Assembly (NCBI GenBank): GCA_013339895.1
Contig: JABACO010000009.1
Span: 8,285,638-8,349,637 of the forward strand
DNA: 64,000 nt
Source: Ephydatia muelleri
Taxonomy: Eukaryota; Porifera; Demospongiae; Spongillida; Spongillidae
Direction of reading: 5' to 3'
Part shown: positions 1 through 11,000 of the stretch, piece after piece
Layout of the letters: each line of letters opens with the position of its first letter
How positions within the stretch are numbered: position 1 is the stretch's first letter
Translations under genes and position numbers: made by a program
The notes under the pieces: model-generated
Seen by the model: the letters and a program-made list of their open reading frames with translations, nothing else
Database searches by the model: none
What the model was told of the DNA's origin: nothing

Positions 1-265
1 CCGCGACGACAGACCTCTCCACCATCTTCGCTAGCTGATCCATTTGGTTTCTCATAGCCTCTCTCTCCTCTCCGCGACTTCGACGTTCCTCTTCTAACCT
101 TCTCGCCATTTCAGCTTCTCTCGCGACGTGCTCCTCTTCTCTCCGCCGCCGCTCGTCAACAACCTCGGCTTCTCTCCGCGCTCTTTCATTTTCGATCTCT
201 TCATCGCGCTTCCTTCGGTCTTCCGCCAAACCCTGTAGCATTGCTTCCCAGTTAATCTCCGCCAT
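1..265 (-). CDS. gag-like protein, N-terminal coiled-coil part (runs off window)
   Basis: The frame opens with the first ATG after the LTR leader (MAEINWEAML) and stays open to the window edge, about 88 residues. It is extremely rich in Arg and Glu (for example ERARREAEVV) with heptad-like spacing, so a long coiled coil is likely. Such a start is common in gag-like proteins of gypsy elements. No capsid or zinc-knuckle region is in view, so identity rests on the position behind the LTR and PBS. Confidence 0.6.
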   Translation of the reverse strand, partial: MAEINWEAMLQGLAEDRRKRDEEIENERARREAEVVDERRRREEEHVAREAEMARRLEEERRSRGEEREAMRNQMDQLAKMVERSVVA

Positions 266-341
266 CGCTTTGTATGTACGTCCTGACCTGGTGGTCATAC
301 AGCTCTATGCGCAGTTGATCCAACAACTGTCAGACGAACAG

Positions 342-359
342 ATCCCACCGCTGCCACCA
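342..359 (-). other. Primer-binding site, tRNA-Leu type
   Basis: The minus strand reads TGGTGGCAGCGGTGGGAT. This is complementary to the 3' end of animal tRNA-Leu(AAG/UAG), ATCCCACCGCTGCCA plus CCA. It lies three bases inside the LTR end, where reverse transcription would be primed. Confidence 0.7.
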
Positions 360-362
360 AAC

Positions 363-670
363 TGTTATGGACCCGCTTCGCCACCGCGTAGCTCGCGCAC
401 ACCAACGAGACAATTTAACTGTCACTCTTTATCTTTAAGACCAATGCACACACATTGCATTTGATCTACGCAAGACAAAACCCAATACTGCCTAGCCACC
501 CCTCCTCTCTCTCTAGCTCTCCTTTTATACCCTGCTGCTCCTAGTCACAGGTCATCCTTTCAGAGTTGGACCCCCTTTCATCAATCTGCCCTCCTTGCAT
601 TCTGCACCCTGGCACCTATTCATAGGGTCGCACTCTTCACTCTCGTCATGCTTAGCTTTGCTCCATGACA
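363..670 (-). repeat. 5' LTR
   Basis: This is about 308 bp, bounded by TG...CA-type ends on the minus strand and sitting directly upstream of a tRNA primer-binding site. It contains a TATA box and a CT-rich stretch. The partner LTR would lie beyond the left edge of the window. The outer boundary was placed from the inverted terminal similarity and could be off by a few bases. Confidence 0.65.
522..531 (-). promoter_or_regulatory. TATA box of the LTR
   Basis: GTATAAAAGG on the minus strand lies inside the LTR, in a position suited to a U3 promoter. Confidence 0.5.
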
Positions 671-1808
671 ATAATATGCTGCCATATAGTTAGTAAAAGA
701 CATTTGGTTCAACTCCTTAATTTCAATCATTCAAATTCAGCTATTAACTCCTTTCAATCTACCCTTGCCCTCACCCAATCAGTTACAACTGGCATGAAGT
801 GTATGACCCAAAATCTTTTTTGTTATTTTACCTTAATTTGTCACCATGATTTGCAAGTAGCAACTGAAGTGGGGTGACCAGTTGTTGTGTAACATGGGGA
901 AGAACTATTCTACTAAGCAACTGTACCAAGTATAGCTAGCATTATATAGCCCCCTTCATTTTAGGCAGTAGTTGATAAATGCAATATATCAGTGTGTCTT
1001 CCATGCAAAATGTACTATCATGTCCTGGAATGACGATCTGCCTAAACAAACTGGAAACTAGGGTTTCAGTATGCAATCTTGTAAAACATAGTAATGCTAC
1101 AGCTTTTGCACAAATGTCAGTTCTGAACAAAATGAAGTCCTGAAATTAATTAGTTCAGTATTTGAGTTGCGAATAGGGCATGTGTTCAATTGATTTCAAT
1201 AAATGTATTTGTGGCTTGTATTACTGTCAGTTAGCTTGGTCTATACAGCTACAGATAGACAAAGTGGATTGTATCATGCACATTTCTTGCACTCAAAGAA
1301 TAAAGTTGTGAAATCTGACTGTACGTTTTATAGTCCTGTTTTTCATACATGCAATCGCATTAAATACATTTACATTTCACACATGCACTCAGTGTACAAT
1401 AATCCATACCGATAATAAGTAGTTTAGATAAAGGTAGAAGCTGACATAGGCAGGCAGAGATCCAGGGACGGCAGAATAGATGGACCCACCTTTTCTCCAA
1501 ACATTTAACTATTCACAGCTTGTCATGTATAGACAAAATGACCGCACTATTGCAGCACACTCCTTAGCCACTCCCGTGGTTGACCCACATTTTTTATCCA
1601 TTCCGTCGCCTCCTATCTCACTTGTGTAAAATTGCCAACACACTTCAGCAGATCAATGACACAGCATCAAGTAGTAAATTTACCAAGTAATAATTTTTGT
1701 TCTGTCATAAAAGAATTGTTTGTTTAGGTATATGCATTTTTCTTTAAATGTATTTTTATACGTGTTTTCTGTATGTTTGAGTATTGGTATTCTGGGACAA
1801 TACTTTAG
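671..1808. other. No supported gene; flank upstream of the NIDO exon
   Basis: I see no domain-bearing exon here. A short frame at 1203-1415 begins MYLWLVLLSVSLVYTATD, which resembles a signal peptide and lies upstream of the NIDO exon on the same strand. The residues that should precede the NIDO core are not recognisable between it and 1809, so I do not join it to the gene. Confidence 0.4.
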
Positions 1809-2084
1809 GTGAACAACAATGGCGACTTATCCTTTGGTCAGGCATGGTCTTCGTTCACGCCAACACAGTTTCCTATCCCGACCTATCCACTGGTAGCTAT
1901 TTATCAGGCTGATGTTGACACCAGGGGCATTGGCAGTGTGTGGTACAGAATTACACACAATGCTACACTCCTGGCAAAGGCAGCAAATGACATACATTCT
2001 CTGACCGGGACCAGTGTTGGTCTTCAGTGGCTGTTTATTGCAACTTGGGATCATGTTGGATACTGTTGCAGTGGAACAGACAAG
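1809..2084 (+). CDS. NIDO domain, first half exon
   Basis: This 92-codon exon runs from acceptor ttag at 1805-1808 to donor gtagta at 2085, phase 0 at the end. It carries VNNNGDLSF near the start and [12 protein letters not shown] near the end, both typical of NIDO domains in nidogen, tectorin and SNED1-type proteins. Its partner half is 5.7 kb downstream. Confidence 0.8.
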
Positions 2085-5000
2085 GTAGTATTTAAATTAT
2101 GTTTTGCATTGATGCTTATATTTGGCTAATAAACCTTAGACTGTATTAATACTGAGCAATAGCATTATGTAAGGGGTGGCTGGCAGGTCCATGTGTATCT
2201 TGCGCAATAGAAATGTGGTGCAGAGTCCGCAAAAAGAGACCTAACGCATTTATATAAAACTTCGCAGGATTTAGCAACAAAGTTTCGAATGAGCATCTAA
2301 TTAATATTATTATTATTCATTTTAAAACTATACAAGTGATACACACAGATACATGAGAAACACTATAGAAAGTCCTTAATAATTACCATAAGGTTAGTAG
2401 TGTGTTTCATTTATATTCGATTTGTGTAATGATACTATCTGACATTTATGGCCATCTTAACTTCAAACTTATGCGTGCCACTGCAAGAGCTTTGCTAGCC
2501 AGGTCTCCACCAATCCTGGCTCAGCTGGACAGTGGTTAAATGCATATTGCGTTAGTTCCATAGTCATATGTATACTATTGAATCATATATCCTTTAATTA
2601 TTATAATAATAATAATCATCATCATAGTTAATAATTTGTATCATAATAAATTGATGCAATCCATTGATTATATTAAAATACAATTACAATAATGAATACA
2701 TGCATATGTAACAGTACACAAAATACATACACCCATTACATACACTTATCTACATTAATTATCTACCAGAAGAGATGTCTCATTGAAGGTCAGCGATGGC
2801 GAATGTGACCTGATAAGGATAGCCTTAGCATTGGCTCCAATCAAAGTCTAACCAAGCCAACCATAGAGACTCGTAAGCACCTTTGATTTGGGGCTGTTGC
2901 TTTTTTTGGCAAGGTGTGAAGCCACTTGTGAAAGAGCTCCAGGCTCCATAGGTCTCTATTGCCAGATGGATGCACCACCAGCCACATCTGGCATGCACCC
3001 CAAAATGGAAATTGTGTTCCCTCTTTGGATGGAAATGGATAACTATTGCCATGGATACTGAGAGGCATTTTGATCTTTGGCACGTACAAGGTTGTGGTCA
3101 TGGTCCACCTAGAAGCTGTGAGACTTGGACCACATGCACCAGAGATCTCAATAGACAGAGATAAAAATATGGCTGTGCTCCAGGAAGCTGTATTTTGACC
3201 TTGTCCTGTCCTCAGCAAAAGCTGCTACCAAACCTAAGAAGGAAGGGGTAAAGGTGTCAAGGCATTTGGCATTCCATTTTAGCATTTTTCCATTGCTCCA
3301 AGGTACAATTGAAGCTCCATTCTGCCGCTTCCCATCTGACCTATCCATACCTTTAGGTTCTAGGCAGGATAGAATGAGTGTAGTGCAGAGCTCAAGGCTT
3401 TATGGATAATGTTGTTTACAGCAGCATGGCGATGGAGACTTCCAGGGCTATGGCGACAGCTGAGACCATGAGGCTGGATGATAGAAAACATGGAGAGGAT
3501 TTGAATTAGTTATGGGATGGAAAAACAGTGACATAGAAGCAGGATGGCATAATGGGGAAACAGTTGCTGAAGTCTGACACCCATTTGTTTCAGGATACTG
3601 TTGTTCTCATCATTGATAGCTGAAACAGATGCCACATCACCTAAAGGGGTGCCCAGAAGGGTGGCATTCATGCTTACAATCCTCTATAACTACCTCAGCA
3701 CTTCCCCCAATAGTGCCATCCTCAAGGTAGAAAATGCAGAACTCTGATATGAAAAGAGAGCACATAATATATAACATGAATAGAGAGGCAGAGTCCAAGT
3801 GGGTCACCCTGCTGAATTTCTTCAGAAGACTCTAGGATTTTTATCTCACCAATAGAGGAATGATGGTGATGAGTATGCTGTATGGACAAAGGGAAACAGG
3901 GAAGGAACAAAGTCACTAACAGCTTCCAGTATCTTGTCTCTTAAAGGCATTTTTAAAATCATGTTTGAGAGGCAGGTGGTAAACACTGAGATGGTGAAGA
4001 TAAAACCTAGCCACATGGGCAGCTGCCTCAGCACTCCCACTGATACCAAAACCCAATTGAAGAGGGGAGAAGAGAACCTTTTACCTTAAAACCAGCAATT
4101 TTGTCTGCTAGTCTGTGTAGGGTGCACCCAACAGCGATACAACCTAGCAAACTGGCCGCGGCAGGTGCACTTTTTTTCTAAGCAAGCCCATCATTACCTC
4201 CAGCAGAACCATTGGGGGGGGAATGGATGGTTTTTATAATACACATAATAAGCACTATAAAAACGATACAACACTAACAGCCTACAGTCCAACTTAACTA
4301 TGATACAATAACAGCTTACAGTCCAACTTAACTATGATACAATAACAGCCTAAGTTTACAGTCCAACTTAACTATGATACATTAACAGCTTACAGTCCAA
4401 CTTAACTATGATACAATAACAGCCTAAGTTTACAGTCCAACTTAACTATGATACATTAACAGCTTACAGACCAACTTAACTATGATACAATAATAGCCTA
4501 CAGTCGACTACATTAAACTACAAACAACTAAGTTAAACTATTCCTCACCTATCAAGGTTTCAAAATAAACTTAAAAAGTGTAATGTTTTAGGCTCACTGT
4601 AAGAGCCTGACAGCAGCTTACCTTTACCAAGCATTGTGTGCCCTTCTCTTAGAATGGAATAAATCATTATTATTATTATTTTAATTATTAATAATAATCA
4701 TCTAAAGAAGAGCAATACAAGTCTGGAATTCATCAGGCTCAAGGTGAAGGTTAAGGCCTACTAAAGGGATGACTGACAACCAAGATGCAGCATGGCATGA
4801 GGACACAGACAACAAACGTGCACGGTTGGCAGGGGAAGACTGAAATAGCAGCTGTTCAAACTGGTGGTTTTCCAACCTAGCAGAGAGATCCTTTTGGCTT
4901 AAAGTAGAATAAAGCAAAAGATCTCCAGAAATTGCATGCACTGGTCGTTAACACCGGGTTTACGTAAGACGCGGGGAAATCTTGATGATTTGGGGGGTAT

Positions 5001-8000
5001 TCAAAAAATGAAAAATTCCCTCCGAGTGGAATTGCTATCTTCTAATGCAGCCATCTACTATATTAAGCATTTAGATAGTCACTGCATATTTACAACTGTC
5101 TTGGGGACATTGCCTTGGTCAAAAAAGGCCCGTAATGTCGGGCAAACTGGCCGCGGCAGGTGCAATTTTTTCTAAGCAATCCCAGATCGATCTTACACAT
5201 TTGCAATATACTATTGGTGGTAATTGTAAAGAAAATGCATTTGAAACTCTGTCTGTACCTCTATGCCTTTTCGTTTGACTGATTTTGTAAAGAAATCGAT
5301 ATACGTTAAATCGCTAATTAAGCTACGCCCACACGTCACACGCGGATGTACTTAATATTGCATGCCGTTTGATGTACAGTACAGAAAATAAACACATGTA
5401 TATCAGAGTGTATCAAGCTAATGGCTAGCTAATGTGTTGGCAGGGGTGAGAGTTATGCACAATACAAAAATTGATTGGTGTTGGTTGATTGGTATTGGGG
5501 ATGGATATACATGAAATAGTAATGGTTGCTAGAGCTTAAGTCAATGTAGGAACACACACACACCCCACCAACTCTTATTGGAGTGCTGGTATCAAGCTGT
5601 AGCATTCCAATGAAGAGGAGGCAGGGGTTGTTTTTTCTTTTCCCTGTGGACTTTTATTTCAATTGCCCCCCCCCCCCCCCCCCCCCCCCCCCCAGCTCAA
5701 CGTGTTGGCTTGATAGAGGAGCATGGCTATAATATGTGAATACACATATTTAGATATCTGAAAACTAATTTTAACGTGAACACTTCATAGACTTTTAGTA
5801 GCCACTACACATTCTGAGATTACAACTCAGCAGATGCATTCATTTTGGATTTGTGTTCATGCCCACTTGTACTCATTCAATCAGTTCTGGCTTGTTTCCA
5901 GATGTACGCAGATTGTGCTCAGCAAGATAGGTCTGAAGTTGTGGCTTGGACCATTTGAGCAGTGGTTTGCTCCAGTCAAAGGTCGTGTTTGATGTCTTTT
6001 GCTTCTCCCTCTGAGGTTTATCGCAGCCTGCCTTCTTTCTCGGAGATTTGGATGCTTCATCTTTGATTGTCCTATGGACTGGTAGGAGGTCCTCACTTGC
6101 CCAACTACAGGCAGCTCAGCTACCAGCCAAATATTCCTCAGTGAGGCGCACTACAATTGCATCAGCAGATACTTTGGCACGACCAGCTATCCCCTCCTGC
6201 CAACAATGAGCAATAAAAGTTTGCACTTTGCTGCTGAATTCAGGAAGCATGGTCTGCACTAGTGAATAAAGTGGAAATACTAGCAACACAGCCAGATACG
6301 AACGATATGGAACAATTTCTCCTGTTTGATGGCTTGGACGATATTCTTTGTAACCAGGGTGTGATCATCAAGGGCACCTGTTCCTTCAGCATCTGCCCCA
6401 TCTTTGTCATCAAATGGGCCACTTGGTAGAGATAAAAGTTTCTTCAAGACCTTATCATCAGGAAGATTCCATGCAGGGAGCAATACTTTGATCCATCCCT
6501 TCACACCCTTCCAGAACAGGGGCTTAACCCTTCTGAAGCCATCTTCAGTCAAATTCTCCTTCACCCTGGCAACTTTTCGATCTTTAGCACTGGGTAGATG
6601 ATTCATATCAGAATTGGCTTGAATTCCCAACAGACTCAGTACTTGGAATATGTGATCCTGGCAACCATAATCAGCATTACATGATGCGACATCAGTTGGA
6701 ACAGTAGCAGGGACATCAGTTGGAACAGTAGCAGGACAGCTGTATGAACAGTAGCAGGGACAGATGTAGGAACAGTAGCAGGGACAGCTGTAGGAGCAGT
6801 AGCAGGGACAGCTGCAGGAACATTAGCAGGGATAGCTGTAGGAACATTATGCGCCTGTCATTGTAACATGGGTACCCCCCCACCCCCCCCCCCCCCCCCC
6901 CCCCAATTGGGGCCAATGACGGGATTTGACCTTTATTAAATCAAATGCCCCACGGTTGGGGATTAATAACCGGTCAAATTGCCACACTGCACTGTGTCGG
7001 CGCTCTGTTGCGTTGCTCGATCCTACCTCTTTCCGGACCCGCACACACAGATATACGCTGCATACGTGCGTAGGCATATCAGAGATTTGCATATATGCAC
7101 TCGTGTCTTGCACAACAAATCCAGAAATATGCTCTGTGGTAGGACATTCTACAATGGGACAATTCTTTCCACAGTAAATTTGTGCTGCCTCTCAACTGCC
7201 CAATGCCCCTTATTTGACATGAATTGTGTCAAAGATAATAGTTTCATTTTGCTGACTTGAAAAGGGATGTCTATCCGATTATATAAATTAATAGCCACAT
7301 TTCAAAACTGAAGGAAGTCAAGGTTTAGCAAATTGGACTGGTCGTCATAGCTTCTAAATCACCATCCTAGACACCTGTATAGTTGATGTGAAAAGTATCA
7401 TTGTACACTTACAGTGTCTTTTTTAAGTGATGGTGTGACCATGCTGGTATAGCAAACACGAGTAAAGATCTGAGATATGTTTAAATGCTTGTGTGATAGG
7501 ATCCTTGGAATGGAATGTAGACAGAATTAAATATTTAGTTGCGTAGCTCTCTGATGGGTCACCCAAAATTTAGTGCATAAGAATTGTATTGTAGAAGACT
7601 GACCATCATTTTGAATATTGAAATATTGAAGACAAAAAGTTGGGTCCCTTTTCATGGACTTCCCATGTGTATACTTTTCAAGTGTGCATAAAAGTGTTGA
7701 ATTTGCAAATTAAAAGGGTTGCCGGAACCAAACTGACCTACTTGCTTCATGGATAATCTTTTTATTTCACAGACCAACACATTTCAAGCTGTCCTTGCGA
7801 CAGACAATGTCAGATCGTATACAATATTTTTGTATGCAGATGGATTGATACAGTGGCCATCCTATGGAGCACAGGTTGGGTTCAATGCTGGAAACAATGT
7901 GAACTATGTGAATATTCCTGGATCAAGAACACCTTACATCCTCAACATCGCTGGCAACAGCAATGTTGGAATTGGTGGGAAATGGATCTTCCTAATAAGT

Positions 8001-11000
8001 CAAGGTACATTATAGGAAGCTTTACACTACTCTTGTACAGTCAGAGCACTTTAAACAACATTTGTAAATGAGGGATTGGTGATTCATGCAACTGTGTCAA
8101 TATGTATTTTACTTAAGCGTTCTGTATTACTCAGCATATCCTAAAACTTACAAGATAAATATGTTGTAATCTTAAAATCAATTTCGAACTTTTAAAAGCC
8201 TCTTGATATTTTTATCTATTTATATTCTAATGAAGTTAACATTTGGGTCTTTTTGAGAATGAGCCTGGGAACCCAAGCCTTTGATGATCATTAGATATTT
8301 CACACCATTAAGACATTATTGCAGTGGAGACTAGTGCGCCATTCTATCCTATTAAATGCTTATTAAGTACAAATCAGAGAATGAATATGCAATCTCGGCT
8401 TGTTCTAATCCAAAGTGAATCCCATTAAATGTTATTTTTATTGATTTGGAATAAACCACTTTACATCGAAGATTATTGACATTGTTACTCATCTGTAAAA
8501 TATGATGCAATAAAGACAGTTGAAATCCAACCAAATCCAACCATTCAAGAGATACGCTCAAGTCAAATGGTCATTTTCCTGACCTTCCAGGTGTTTCCAT
8601 CCATCTTTTGAAACATTTTATGGTATATTTGTGTAAGGAATTAGTGTGGATCATAAAGCAGACACCAACAACTGAACTGTTTGTAACTCAATACATACAT
8701 GTAATATGGCCATTTTTAAGATATTCCCTGTTCAGCTGCAAAGCTAGGTTTCTTGATCTGCAAATTCTAACACAATTGATGCATGATACAAATTGTTTGA
8801 CATATTATACCAGAAATGAATGGAACACACTGGTCCCTTTTGTTGATTAAGAGGCTGCTTAAAATTGAAGTAACTGTATAGGAAATGAACCATAATTGAG
8901 ACAAGAGTTTCACTAAGCTTTTGAGTAAATAAATTCTGACCCATATGTAAACAAGCAAAATCACGTATGTTAAAATCTAAAAGAAATGAAGATAAGTGTT
9001 GTGGCTTGAGTCTCTAATTCAGCTTGAGAAGGTCAAAACCATGACTCATAGATGCTATAGCACAGTACTAACCCAAGAACCGCTATGCTGTACTCAAGTG
9101 GTTGCATTTGAAAAGTGTTTAGGTAGATTAGGATAACTATCGATAAGTTGTTCAGCTTATCGGTAAGTATATACACCTTTTATTGAGTGAACAAGTAAAT
9201 ACAAACATTCTCTATGAGAAGGTTGGTGATATGTACTATTAGAAGGCATAAAAAGCAATGAAAACAACTTGTCAATATGAACATTACCGATCAGCTCAAA
9301 ACCTTATCAATAAGGGAAATGGCATAGTTCCAACATGCTCTTGCATTAACACATAGTTTTTCAGGTGTAGCATCTACCTGCATACAACTCACATGTCATG
9401 AGATTGCAAAACAGTACCTAGGGTCAGCACAGGGATTTGCTTGTGTGCATCAACATTGAGAGGAAGAATTTTAAGCACCCTACAACTGATTGAAGTGATG
9501 GGATTGGATGTACATTGGGAATTTGTCTTGAGGGAGGGGGTGAGTTTGAGGGAGGGGGAGGGTGCTTTGAGGCATACGTACATGATCTGAAGTAGAATGC
9601 AGGGTATGTAAACCTTCCATCAGCAGCTGCAGTTTCCCCATACTATGCATGAGTATCACTTCTAAAACTCTGTTTTGTGCAGGACAATGATCACACCCTA
9701 GAATAGGGTGCACATTATTATCCCCATGGTTGCATGAGATTTATGCAGTGTGCGCTAGAATTAGAGGCAGAGAACCAGGCAACAGCAGCAGATGTGGATA
9801 CCACTCTTCACACCTCTCAGTCTAGCAAAATTACATACTCTTTGTGCAACCCTGGTGTTTGATTAACAATGAGCACACTGTTGCAGGATGGTGCTATTTT
9901 TACAATAAAAATAACAATTCAGTGGGGTCATTTGTATACACATGTACATGTACTTGAATAAATTTCATACATGCATAATAAGTTTCAAACAATTCAACAA
10001 AGTCACATTTTTCACATATCAGTATAATATTATTTGAATTTTAAACATTACAGTATGGCATATTAGCTATTATAGAAGCATGCATACACAATTCCAACAT
10101 ATGATTAAGTAAACCGTTTGCACACAGCACCATAGAAATGTAGAAATGGAAGACCGTCACGCTTAGTAATGCATTTAGCATTTGGCACAATAGTTGTTTA
10201 AAGATTTCAAACCTTTGGCTTCTGGCACTCATCACAGTACTGTGGAGTGGTTCTTGCATCCCTGGCACATGGGATTGCCTCCATTGGGGTTGCATTGCGG
10301 TTTTATTTTATTCGTGCATTGTCACAAAGTCAAGCTAGGTGAGACAAGAAATCTGCTTAGCTGGGCATTAATGATTAGATATATCAGACATGCCACTGAT
10401 ATAATAATCGTTACCTGGTATTTTGCAACAGAATCCATGTTCAAAGTATGGGTGTATAATTTGAATTCTGCTAATCATTCCATTTGGATGCATAACAAAA
10501 CAAAATGACCAAATAGTGACAGAAGACAATAGGCTTTTCATATAAGACAGTAGACATTTGCGCCTAATACAAGATACATTTACTAAGTGGATGTCATTTA
10601 ATATAGTATGCAATTGCATAGGTGTGTATTGTTGTGTTCATACATAGGCAGCAAGCATGCATTAAATGTACTAATGTAACAACGCATGTACCCTTACCCA
10701 TTTCTATATAGCTGTTCCGTCTTGTGGAGTCATGTACAACTACAGCGAGGGAGAACTAGCTCTGAGTGGCTACGTGAAATGCTATGACCAACCATACTCT
10801 TCCTACACCACTACAAGAGACTTGGCAGCCTGCAATGACACTCAAATCGTTTTTGTTGGTGCTAAAAGTTCCAATTCATCGACTGTGTTTGCAATTGGAG
10901 CATTTGGTTCACCACAAGCTTTTACAGCAACATACTCCACAACTACAGCATACTATGATCCTGGAGGTGCCTATTGGTACCGCTATCCATCGTACAGTTT

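Larger units (their letters stand above)
1..670 (-). mobile_element. 5' end of a Ty3/gypsy-like LTR retrotransposon, running off the window
   Basis: Read on the minus strand this is an LTR (363-670), a primer-binding site (342-359), a short leader, and the start of a gag-like reading frame (265 to 1). The LTR ends form imperfect inverted repeats, TGTCATGG at the outer end and CCATAACA at the inner end. Only the 5' end lies in the window, so completeness and age cannot be judged. No break is seen in the visible part. The layout is typical of Ty3/gypsy, but the family call is inference because no pol sequence is present here. Confidence 0.75.
4147..5184. repeat. About 40-bp direct repeats 1 kb apart
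   Basis: GCAAACTGGCCGCGGCAGGT followed by GCA, a T run and TCTAAGCAA occurs at 4147-4190 and again at 5142-5184 in the same orientation, with two or three differences. They flank the minisatellite and the RT fragment at 4702-4941. They could be ends of one insertion or two copies of one RT-element piece. Confidence 0.6.

Noticed and set aside
1203-1415. Signal-peptide-like start of the NIDO gene
   Set aside because: It is plausible but unsupported: no donor or joining exon leading in frame to 1809 could be identified.
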